NCBI GenBank assembly: GCA_009923375.1
Contig: RFTO01000081.1
Coordinates: 1 to 5,815, forward strand
DNA: 5,815 bases
Direction of reading: 5' to 3'
DNA from: Actinomycetota bacterium
GTDB lineage: Bacteria > Actinomycetota > Actinomycetes > S36-B12 > UBA5976
Shown: positions 1-5,815 of the stretch, piece after piece
Layout of the letters: every line of letters starts with the position of its first letter
How positions within the stretch are numbered: position 1 is the first letter of the stretch
Translations under genes and position numbers: made by a program
Notes under the pieces: generated by a model
Database searches by the model: none
What the model was told of the DNA's origin: nothing
Seen by the model: only the letters and a program-made list of their open reading frames with translations

Positions 1-1239
1 ATCAGCAATGGTTTAACAGTTGCATTAAGCACCGGCGATCCGACCACCAGCCACGCATGCCGCGCTGGGGAAGCCGCTGGCAACATGTGCTTCATTAATG
101 TCGATGCCGCAGGTGCCGCCAGCTTCACTGTGGCCATCACGGGCGCATCGGTCGGTCGGCTGTTTAAGTATCAGATCAACGGCCCAGCAGGCTTCACCTC
201 CGGGTTCGTCACCGCCATCTACGCGGCCAATCCCGGTGGCGGCGAGACTGCAGACCTGTGTGCAGATAAGTCGCGTGTGTGCTCGAACGTCTCCCGCGTC
301 ACCTTTGATGTTGCGGGCACCAAGGTCCCGGTCACCTTTGATGACAGCGGTGCCGGCTCGGCATTCATGCCGGTGGCAACCACGAGCTTGGTGTTCCACT
401 ACACCTCGATTGCCGACTACGCGGGCAAGTTCGCCCACATCCAGTTCTTCGACTTCACCACCGGGCTGAACGTTGTCGTTCCTGCCGGCTCAGCGAACTC
501 CAGCACGAGTTGCGACCCCGGCCCCGCCCCAGGTCATGGCTGTTATGTCCAACTTGATGCCGCTGGTTCTGCCACATTCACAGTGAACATCACTGGCTCG
601 GCCCTGGATCGGATCTTCCGGTACCAGGTCAGCGGTGCGGGTGGTTACTCCTCCAGGAGCGTCACGGTCACCGCTCACGATGTCGCGCTGGCGAACTGCG
701 CCACCTCGAAGATCCTCGCTCAGTCTCCTGCCGCTAGCGGAACCTCCGGCACGACGATGAATGTCACCTTCACAGTCGTCGACTCAGCGAGCCGTCCATG
801 CCAAGGTAAAGCTGTCACATTCACTGCGACCGGCTGGGGCACCCTCGGCACATCGAGTGGCACCTCTGACGCACAAGGACATGTCACCGCGTCGATTAGC
901 TCGGACACCTCCACCGCTGACAAGACGATGTCGGTGAAGGCCGCTACGAAGAACTACAAAGGGGCCACCGTGACTGCCAGCGCGGCCGCCAAGTGGTTGA
1001 AGATCCCGATTCCGCCGACTGCCGTTGTGACGTCGGCTCGCGGCGTCATCAAGATTGCGATCTCCAATGCCATCGGTATGTCAGCCACCATGGCCTACAC
1101 CGGAGCCGCAACTGGCTCAAAGGTGGCGTCAGTGACGGCGAAGTCTGTGAGCTACTCATTCACAGTGGTCAAGGGCTCATACACAGTCACAGTCACTATC
1201 GGTGCCTACTCCGTCACGAAAATCGTCAGCGTCAGCTGA
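1..1239 (+). CDS. Secreted repeat-containing Ig-like surface protein (3' part, start outside window)
   Basis: The reading frame is open from base 1 and ends at TGA 1237-1239, giving 412 visible residues; the N-terminus and any signal peptide lie upstream. Numbering from the first visible codon, residues 20-71 and 171-222 are two copies of one module, each opening with two cysteines exactly 10 residues apart (C20/C30 and C171/C181) followed by a D-A-A-G-x-A-x-F-T-V-x-I-T-G core. Residues about 238-331 resemble a bacterial Ig-like group 1 (Big-1/invasin) domain, with a VTFTATGWGTLGTSSGTSDAQG-like strand-turn pattern read at positions 817-885. Residues 333-412 are a Val/Thr/Ser-rich, probably beta-sheet tail. 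No LPXTG sorting signal or C-terminal membrane helix is visible. Paired cysteines and Ig-like folds suggest an exported adhesin or envelope-associated protein; ligand and function are not recognisable. It converges on the amylase gene. The first ATG (85) is internal and should not be taken as the start. Confidence 0.85.
   Translation: MSNGLTVALSTGDPTTSHACRAGEAAGNMCFINVDAAGAASFTVAITGASVGRLFKYQINGPAGFTSGFVTAIYAANPGGGETADLCADKSRVCSNVSRVTFDVAGTKVPVTFDDSGAGSAFMPVATTSLVFHYTSIADYAGKFAHIQFFDFTTGLNVVVPAGSANSSTSCDPGPAPGHGCYVQLDAAGSATFTVNITGSALDRIFRYQVSGAGGYSSRSVTVTAHDVALANCATSKILAQSPAASGTSGTTMNVTFTVVDSASRPCQGKAVTFTATGWGTLGTSSGTSDAQGHVTASISSDTSTADKTMSVKAATKNYKGATVTASAAAKWLKIPIPPTAVVTSARGVIKIAISNAIGMSATMAYTGAATGSKVASVTAKSVSYSFTVVKGSYTVTVTIGAYSVTKIVSVS
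88..213 (+). repeat. Protein-level repeat unit A of the Ig-like protein
   Basis: Codons 30-71 align without gaps to codons 181-222 (positions 541-666), with 21 of 42 residues identical by manual count and most others conservative (for example F/Y, I/V, K/R, L/I). The period is 453 bp (151 residues). Similarity also extends weakly to the left: residues around GLTVAL before C20 resemble GLNVVV before C171, so further copies may lie upstream of the window. Confidence 0.8.
541..666 (+). repeat. Protein-level repeat unit B of the Ig-like protein
   Basis: This is the second copy of the module described at 88-213. It begins at the second cysteine of its pair (C181) and shares the D-A-A-G, F-T-V-x-I-T-G, R-x-F-x-Y-Q and C-terminal V-T positions. 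Nucleotide identity is clearly lower than protein identity, so this is an old domain duplication, not a recent one. Confidence 0.8.
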
Positions 1240-1253
1240 TTGACCGCAAGTCC

Positions 1254-1300
1254 TCACCACTTTCACCTGGCGGGAAATCAACGCCAGGTGAAAGTGGTGA
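1254..1300. terminator. Perfect 19-bp inverted repeat, probable bidirectional terminator
   Basis: Left arm 1254-1272 and right arm 1282-1300 are exact reverse complements over 19 bp, separated by a 9-nt loop (1273-1281). The structure lies 14 nt after the stop of the Ig-like protein gene and includes the last six amylase codons (the arm reaches one base into a seventh) between two convergent genes, where a shared terminator is expected. Neither strand has a T-run after the stem, so this is not a classical Rho-independent terminator. Stem-only terminators have been proposed in actinobacteria, which fits but is not proof. It could alternatively protect the 3' ends of the mRNAs. Confidence 0.7.
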
Positions 1301-2795
1301 AAACCTCGTATGAGTAAGGCTTCAACACTGTCTTGCGCGTGGCGCCGAGCGTGATTGACTTGCCAGTCGCCAGCGAGATGTAACGCTGCCCAGCGACGGC
1401 GCCAAGCGACGCCCGCACATTCTGCGTGTCCGCAGATGCATTCACAAGGATGACTACGGAGTCGCCAGCCACCTTGCGGCTGTATGCGAACACCTGATCG
1501 TTGTTTGTCGGCAACCACACAACGGGAGATTGCCCTGGGACATTCCACAGCGCCTGGTTTTTTGCTTTCAAGCCAACTAAACGTGTGAGCAACGCATTGA
1601 TCGGCGCGGTCTGCCACCTGATCGGATCACGATCGAAGAACTTCAAACGACGTGTGAGTCCCATCTCCTGGCCCGTGTAAATCAAAGGCACACCAGGCAT
1701 TGTGAAATAGAAAACGGTCAGCGACGCGACCGCGGTGCCGAGCCGCTCGTATTCAGAGCCGTTCCAACTGTTCTCGTCGTGATTGGTGATGAAGTTCATT
1801 GGCATCGCCGTTTTGCCGTATTCATCGACCTGCGCATTGACGATGTCTTGGACGCCTGACGTATCCACCCAACCGGCACCTACTTGATTGAGCTTGTGAT
1901 ACAGATTCCAGTTGTAATCCAGCAGAAAGGCGCGTTGCATCAAAGCCGGGCGGGTTTCCGCTTCGGCGAGCATCAGTAATGGCTTAATCGCCTGAAGTTT
2001 CTCTGTGGCTTGGTTCCAGAAATCAGCTGGCACCATGGATGCAACATCTGCCCGGAACCCATCAATCCCATAGGTGCGCACCCACATTGCCATTGCATCG
2101 ATCATCGCCAAACGCATGGCGGCATTCGTGTAATCGAGTTGTGCGACATCGTTCCAGCCGGTGCCCGGCGGGCTGACGATCTGCCCATCTCTTCCTTGCA
2201 GATACCAATCCGGATGCGCGGTTATCCAGGGGTTATCCCACGCGGTGTGGTTGGCCACCCAATCCAGGATGATTTTGAATCCCGCTGCATGCGCCTTGTC
2301 GACAAGCGTCTTGAACTGCGCAGAAGTGCCAAACTCTGGGTTCACCGCGCGATAGTCGCGCACTGAGTAATACGACCCGAGCGAGCCGAGTCGATTCTGT
2401 TGACCAATCGGATAAACAGGCATCAGCCACAGCACCTTCACACCCAAGGTCTTCAGGCGCGGAAGTTGCGATGTAAACGCCTGGAATGTGCCGGCCGCTG
2501 TGTACTGCCGAATATTCACCTCGTAAATGGTCGATGATGAGAACCACGAAGGTTGGACTGGGCGGACAACAGCCGAAGTGTTCGATCGAATGCTGGTTAG
2601 GGCGGTGGCTGACTTGCGCGGCGGTGACTTGCTAAGAACTGAGGCACCCGGCACTGTCAGTTGAGACGACGATAACGTTAATGCGGCTGTACCTTCAAGG
2701 TGCTGTCCAAGAGCAGGAGGCACCTGCCCGGCGAATGCCGGAACTCCTGCAAGAAACGCCGCCGTGCACAGTGCAGCACTGGTCTTAAGTCTCAC
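1278..2795 (-). CDS. Secreted alpha-amylase family glycoside hydrolase (GH13)
   Basis: This 505-residue protein probably hydrolyses alpha-1,4-glucosidic bonds in starch, glycogen or maltodextrins outside the cell. Residues 1-22 form a signal peptide (MRLKTS, then a hydrophobic stretch, ending A-F-A before G23). A Ser/Thr/Pro-rich linker runs to about residue 83, then the TIM barrel begins (WFSSSTIYEVNIRQY). All four GH13 regions are present: DWVANH at 178-183; GFRADVAS at 246-253 with R248 and the nucleophile D250; MLAEAE at 275-280 with probable acid/base E278; and TNHDEN at 337-342 with H339 and transition-state stabiliser D340. Residues from about 420 form a beta-rich C-terminal domain. 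The start is GTG 2795-2793, overlapping the ppx stop in a GTGA arrangement, with GGGGA (2807-2803) 7 nt upstream as ribosome binding site. Exact specificity (amylase, neopullulanase, maltogenic) cannot be read from sequence. From memory, the catalytic core looks closest to Bacteroidota-type enzymes. Confidence 0.93.
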   Translation of the reverse strand: MRLKTSAALCTAAFLAGVPAFAGQVPPALGQHLEGTAALTLSSSQLTVPGASVLSKSPPRKSATALTSIRSNTSAVVRPVQPSWFSSSTIYEVNIRQYTAAGTFQAFTSQLPRLKTLGVKVLWLMPVYPIGQQNRLGSLGSYYSVRDYRAVNPEFGTSAQFKTLVDKAHAAGFKIILDWVANHTAWDNPWITAHPDWYLQGRDGQIVSPPGTGWNDVAQLDYTNAAMRLAMIDAMAMWVRTYGIDGFRADVASMVPADFWNQATEKLQAIKPLLMLAEAETRPALMQRAFLLDYNWNLYHKLNQVGAGWVDTSGVQDIVNAQVDEYGKTAMPMNFITNHDENSWNGSEYERLGTAVASLTVFYFTMPGVPLIYTGQEMGLTRRLKFFDRDPIRWQTAPINALLTRLVGLKAKNQALWNVPGQSPVVWLPTNNDQVFAYSRKVAGDSVVILVNASADTQNVRASLGAVAGQRYISLATGKSITLGATRKTVLKPYSYEVFTTFTWR

Positions 2796-2802
2796 CCGCG
2801 GG

Positions 2803-2807
2803 TCCCC
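2803..2807 (-). promoter_or_regulatory. Ribosome binding site for the amylase gene
   Basis: On the minus strand GGGGA lies 7 nt before the GTG start at 2795-2793. It is inside the end of the ppx coding sequence and supports the GTG start, which gives a complete signal peptide. With the GTGA stop/start overlap it suggests translational coupling to ppx. Confidence 0.5.
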
Positions 2808-3388
2808 AATGCGTCGATACGACGCAGGATCACTCCTTCACGCAGCGCCCACGGGCACACCTCGAGGCACTCCAAATCCAGAGTGTGCATGATCTGGGCT
2901 GCCACCACTGCGCCTGCTGCCAGTTGAGGGGCGCGCGCAGCGCTGATACGCGGCAGGTTCTCGCGCTCACTCAAACTCATCTTCACTAGCCGATCTGCAA
3001 GTCGGTGCGCATCATCGGCGAACAACAGATTCTCATGAGCTTCTTTGCCATGGCTTGACTCTTTGTACGCGAGCCGCGCAAGCTGGCGGAAAGTCTTACT
3101 CGTTCCGACAATGTGGTCGACACCTTCATCGGTGTAGGTCTCAACAAGTGGAGACAACATGTCGTGCACGTGGTCGCGCAGTTCCTGCACCTGGCTCGGC
3201 TTCGGTGGGTCGTTGTGGAAGAAGGTGCGCAACATGCGGCCCGCACCGAGTAGCACCGATGTGGCTTCATCTGGGGATTCCCCGGCGCCCACCGACAACT
3301 CAACGGAGCCGCCGCCGATGTCTGCGACAAGTAAGCGGCCCGAACTCCAACCGCACCAACGGCGGACGGCTAAGAATGTGAGCTGGGC

Positions 3389-3400
3389 TTCAACGTTTCA
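3389..3400 (-). other. Frameshift junction in ppx
   Basis: Here the N-terminal frame reads GTG AAA CGT TGA (stop 3392-3390), while the C-terminal frame becomes open after a TGA at 3400-3398 and reads AAC GTT GAA GCC. The two frames overlap by only a few codons. The family normally has about 11 residues between the E-T-G-V and L-T-F blocks, but only 13 nt remain, so roughly 20 nt are lost. A single base change in a homopolymer would not restore the missing residues. Confidence 0.75.
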
Positions 3401-3770
3401 CCCCGGTCTCTTTGCGGACCTGGGCAATCACAGCCGAGCCGTTGATCGCATCTCGGATGGCCGAGGTGGCGAAGCTCTCAAATTCTTGGCATTTAAATTT
3501 GCGAGCGAGATAACTCGCCTGGGTGACAATCTTGATGAGCTTGTCGACGGCTAGCGCGCCGATGGTGCCGTCATCGCCGATGTGCTCGGCTAAGCGCAAG
3601 TCCATTCGCTCGGAGTGCACAGGCAACGGGGCCGAGCCCTGGTGGGCGTCGACGATGAGCAAGTTGACTGTGTTTGAGCCCACATCGAGCACCGCCAACC
3701 GCATCAGTGAAACTTACCGTGTTACAACCGCGCAGACCAACCTGCACGCGACAGCAGTTATCCTCCTCGT

Positions 3771-3792
3771 GTTCACCACGTCTTCACCTTGT
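3771..3792 (+). promoter_or_regulatory. Candidate PHO box (two 11-nt direct repeat units)
   Basis: GTTCACCACGT (3771-3781) is followed directly by CTTCACCTTGT (3782-3792). The first seven bases of unit 1 match the GTTCACC core described for PhoP-binding direct repeats in Streptomyces, unit 2 differs at one core position, and the 11-nt period is exact. Streptomyces ppk is known to be under PhoR-PhoP control, so the position, 30 nt before the ppk start, fits activation under phosphate limitation. It could also act on the divergent ppx. No clear third unit follows. This is inferred from pattern match only. Confidence 0.55.
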
Positions 3793-3811
3793 GCTGTCAG
3801 AGTGAGCCATG

Positions 3812-3818
3812 AAGGGGG
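3812..3818 (+). promoter_or_regulatory. Ribosome binding site for ppk
   Basis: AAGGGGG ends 4 nt before ATG 3823. It is a short but usable Shine-Dalgarno match and is the reason for choosing ATG 3823 over the in-frame GTG 3802 (no upstream purine-rich site) and the in-frame ATG 3850 (no upstream site). Confidence 0.6.
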
Positions 3819-3822
3819 CATC

Positions 3823-5815
3823 ATGCTGGCCGAATCAGAACTCACACCTATGCCTTTGCCATCCGATCGCTTCCTTGATCGCGAGCTGTCGTGGATTGCA
3901 TTCAACGACAGAGTGCTGCAACTCGCTGAAGATCCGACCACGCCGTTACTCGAGCGAGCTCGCTTTCTAGCAATCGTCACCAGCAACATGGACGAGTTCT
4001 TCATGGTTCGAGTCGCAGGCTTGCGTCGCCGCATCGCCACTGGCATTGCTGTGCGGGCCGCTAGCGGGCTGATGCCACGTGAACTACACGCACAGGTCCT
4101 CAAGGCTTCCCGAGCACTACAGGAGCGACAGGCCGAGTTTTACCGCGAGCAGCTCCTCCCACAGCTGGCCCTTGAAGAGATCCGCGTGCCGGCGTGGGAT
4201 GAGCTCTCACCACAGGAGCGCCAGGAGGCGACCGCCTTCTTCCGCAGTCGAGTCTTCCCCGTCCTCACCCCTTTGGCTGTCGACCCGAGCCACCCTTTCC
4301 CGTATATCTCCGGACTCTCGCTGAACCTTGCAGTGATCGTGCGCAACCCTGACAACGAGATGGAACTTTTCGCTCGGGTAAAGGTGCCGCCGCTGCTGCC
4401 TCGATTCGTCCACCTAGGCGATCAGCGATTTCTACCTTTGGAGCAACTGATCTCCGCACATCTGCACGACCTCTTCCCCGGCATGGAGATCGTTGACCAC
4501 CAAGCCTTCCGCGTGACCCGCAATGAGGATCTCGAGGTAGAAGAAGATGAAGCTGAGAATCTGCTCGACGCTTTGGAGCGCGAACTCACTCGGCGCCGCT
4601 TCGGGCCACCCGTGCGTCTGGAGGTTGTTGACACCGTCAGCGACCACCTGCTGGAGACCTTGGTAGCCGAGCTGCGCGTCACACCGAGCGAGGTCTTCCG
4701 CTTACCTGCACCGCTTGACCTTCGCGCATTAAATGATGTGGTCGCGTTAGAACGCGATGCCTTGAAGTACCCGCGGTTCGTCCCACGCACTAGCCGCGAT
4801 ATCAGCGAGCAGGAGACTGCATCGGCGTTGGATGTGCTCGATGTCATGCGGGAACGCGACATTCTGCTGCACCACCCCTACGACTCGTTCTCCACCAGCG
4901 TGCAGCGATTTTTGGAGCAAGCCGCTGTGGATGAGCGCGTACTCGCCATCAAGCAGACGCTTTACCGCACAAGCGGCGATTCGCCGATTGTCGATGCCCT
5001 GATTGAGGCGGCCCAAAACGGCAAGCAGGTTCTTGCAATCGTTGAAATCAAGGCCCGCTTCGACGAGGAGAACAACATCTCCTGGGCGCGCAAGCTTGAG
5101 GAAGCTGGCGTGCATGTTGTCTACGGGCTCGTGGGCTTGAAAACCCACTGCAAGCTGAGCATGGTCGTTCGCGATGACGGCGACGCTCTGCGCCGTTACA
5201 TCCACATCGGCACCGGCAACTACCACCCGCGAACTGCGCGGATTTACGAAGATTTCGGCGTGCTCACCACTAACGCCACCATCGGCGAGGATGTTGCCAA
5301 CCTGTTCAACTACCTCTCGGGTTACGCACTGCCGCAGACTTACCGCGAACTACTCGTCTCGCCCCATTCAGTTCGCGCCGGTCTGCTTGAGCGCATCGAA
5401 CGCGAGATCGTGAATGCTCGCGAAGGCAAACCCGCGGGAATTCGCTTTAAGTGCAACGCATTAGTCGACGAGCAGATCATCGACGCGCTTTACACCGCCT
5501 CCCAAGCGGGAGTCCGCGTGGATCTTGTCATCCGGGGCATCTGCGCGCTGCGCCCTGGCGTGCCCGGCGTCAGCGAGAACATCCATGTGCGCTCGATTCT
5601 GGGGCGCTTTCTGGAGCACTCGCGAGTCTTTGAGTTCGTTAACGGCGGCGAGCACGAGGTGTACATCGGTTCTGCCGACATGATGCACCGCAACCTCGAT
5701 CGCCGCGTTGAAGTGCTTGTGCGCCTACAGCGACGCACCCACATCAACCGCATGCGCGCCTACCTCGATCTATCAACTGCCGACACCACATCGGCGTGGT
5801 TACTGGGTGCTGACG
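3823..5815 (+). CDS. ppk: Polyphosphate kinase 1 (3' end outside window)
   Basis: Ppk1 reversibly polymerises the gamma-phosphate of ATP into inorganic polyphosphate. The frame is open from ATG 3823 through the window end (664 codons); family alignment by memory suggests only a few tens of residues are missing. The N-terminal domain has S-x-x-F-L-D-R-E-L-S-W and T-S-N-M-D-E-F-F (N55, ATP-base contact), followed by V-L-T-P-L-A-V-D-P-x-H-P-F-P. The catalytic domains show I-K-Q-T-L-Y-R-T (R382) and K-A-R-F-D-E (R412) as metal/phosphate-binding arginines, G-L-K-T-H-C-K with the phosphorylatable H442, then G-T-G-N-Y, F-L-E-H-S-R (H599) and S-A-D-M-M-H-R-N-L-D-R-R-V-E-V. These four key residues all sit at the E. 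coli Ppk positions (375, 405, 435, 592) plus 7, so the core has no net indel. The extension before S-x-x-F-L is short compared with mycobacterial Ppk. It is divergent from ppx and probably controlled through the PHO box upstream. Confidence 0.98.
   Translation, partial: MLAESELTPMPLPSDRFLDRELSWIAFNDRVLQLAEDPTTPLLERARFLAIVTSNMDEFFMVRVAGLRRRIATGIAVRAASGLMPRELHAQVLKASRALQERQAEFYREQLLPQLALEEIRVPAWDELSPQERQEATAFFRSRVFPVLTPLAVDPSHPFPYISGLSLNLAVIVRNPDNEMELFARVKVPPLLPRFVHLGDQRFLPLEQLISAHLHDLFPGMEIVDHQAFRVTRNEDLEVEEDEAENLLDALERELTRRRFGPPVRLEVVDTVSDHLLETLVAELRVTPSEVFRLPAPLDLRALNDVVALERDALKYPRFVPRTSRDISEQETASALDVLDVMRERDILLHHPYDSFSTSVQRFLEQAAVDERVLAIKQTLYRTSGDSPIVDALIEAAQNGKQVLAIVEIKARFDEENNISWARKLEEAGVHVVYGLVGLKTHCKLSMVVRDDGDALRRYIHIGTGNYHPRTARIYEDFGVLTTNATIGEDVANLFNYLSGYALPQTYRELLVSPHSVRAGLLERIEREIVNAREGKPAGIRFKCNALVDEQIIDALYTASQAGVRVDLVIRGICALRPGVPGVSENIHVRSILGRFLEHSRVFEFVNGGEHEVYIGSADMMHRNLDRRVEVLVRLQRRTHINRMRAYLDLSTADTTSAWLLGAD

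Larger units (their letters stand above)
2792..3704 (-). pseudogene. ppx: Exopolyphosphatase, Ppx/GppA family, disrupted by frameshift
   Basis: Ppx/GppA enzymes remove terminal phosphates from polyphosphate (or hydrolyse pppGpp). The N-terminal half (ATG 3704-3702, 104 residues, stop TGA 3392-3390) carries the first ASKHA phosphate motif, D7-V-G-S-N-T, and ends in a VRKETGV stretch typical of actinobacterial Ppx. The next frame then continues the family: EAQLTFLAVRRW, DIGGGS (second phosphate motif, 3322-3305), TSKTFRQLARL and the C-terminal CPWALREGVILRRID, to TGA 2794-2792. Compared with the M. tuberculosis homologue recalled from memory, about 6-7 residues (strand ending in an L-x-G type turn) are missing between the halves, matching a net loss of 20 bp. 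The presumed catalytic Glu (GAA 3391-3389) lies in the second half. No plausible start precedes DIGGGS in the second frame. Intact length would be about 310 residues, normal for the family. A genuine pseudogene and an assembly or sequencing error cannot be separated here. Confidence 0.85.
3705..3822. promoter_or_regulatory. Divergent ppx-ppk intergenic promoter region
   Basis: These 118 bp separate the ATG codons of ppx (minus strand) and ppk (plus strand), so promoters for both must lie here or nearby. I do not see convincing -10/-35 pairs on either strand. On the minus side TAACAC (3726-3721) is only a weak -10 candidate. The strongest signal is the tandem 11-nt repeat at 3771-3792. Confidence 0.6.

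Noticed and set aside
3390..3400. Programmed +1 frameshift at CGT-TGA in ppx, by analogy with prfB
   Set aside because: Skipping one T would give CGT then GAA in the correct frame, but the Arg tRNA would re-pair poorly on GTT, and the product would still lack about seven conserved residues before the catalytic Glu. A deletion explains more.
3055..3554. Plus-strand open frames opposite ppx (3055-3381, 3159-3554)
   Set aside because: Both are antisense to recognisable Ppx coding sequence, are compositionally biased (Arg/Ser/Pro rich) and lack domains.
3760..3768. Strong minus-strand AGGAGG motif upstream of ppx
   Set aside because: It is over 50 nt from the ppx ATG; the possible starts after it give frames that end quickly or do not join ppx, so I do not support a leader peptide.
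3793..3803. Third PHO-box repeat unit following the two at 3771-3792
   Set aside because: GCTGTCAGAGT does not keep the TTCACC core at the right phase.
3802..3822. In-frame GTG at 3802 as an alternative ppk start
   Set aside because: No Shine-Dalgarno-like sequence precedes it, whereas ATG 3823 has AAGGGGG just upstream. It remains possible if the transcript is leaderless.
4422..5226. Long minus-strand open frames opposite ppk (4422-4862, 4747-5226)
   Set aside because: They are antisense to a strongly conserved ppk coding sequence and show no recognisable domain; they are shadows of codon bias.

Overview
This window looks like chromosomal DNA from a member of the Actinomycetota with moderate G+C (mid-50s percent by eye). 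The clue is the polyphosphate enzymes. Both Ppk and Ppx follow, almost motif by motif, the mycobacterial/streptomycete versions as I remember them, and a probable actinobacterial-type PHO box lies between their genes. GTG starts fit as well. I cannot name a genus.

Layout, left to right. (1) Positions 1-1239 (+) hold the 3' part of a gene for a secreted, multi-domain Ig-like surface or extracellular protein; its start lies outside the window. It has a 151-residue internal repeat with paired cysteines, then a Big-1-like domain and a Val/Thr/Ser-rich C-terminal domain. (2) A perfect 19-bp inverted repeat (1254-1300) sits between this gene and the convergent gene to its right, and its right arm encodes the last residues of that neighbour. 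(3) Positions 1278-2795 (-) encode a secreted GH13 alpha-amylase-family glycosidase with all four GH13 signature regions. (4) Positions 2792-3704 (-) hold a Ppx/GppA exopolyphosphatase gene that overlaps the amylase gene by 4 bp. It is broken by a net loss of about 20 bp near 3390-3400, which puts its two halves in different frames. (5) A 118-bp divergent intergenic region (3705-3822) carries two adjacent 11-nt repeats of PHO-box type. (6) Positions 3823-5815 (+) encode almost all of polyphosphate kinase Ppk1, cut by the window end near its C-terminus.

The right half is therefore a polyphosphate locus: a synthase (ppk) and a degradative exopolyphosphatase (ppx) transcribed divergently from a region that probably responds to phosphate. 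The amylase gene is translationally linked to ppx as the second gene of a probable operon. As the sequence stands, ppx is inactivated and ppk is intact as far as visible. If real, this would favour polyphosphate accumulation and could reduce amylase expression by polarity. I see no tRNA, rRNA, CRISPR array, transposase or phage gene, and no wholly new system. The points most worth following are the ppx lesion, the PHO box, the ppx-amylase overlap and the coding-terminus hairpin.
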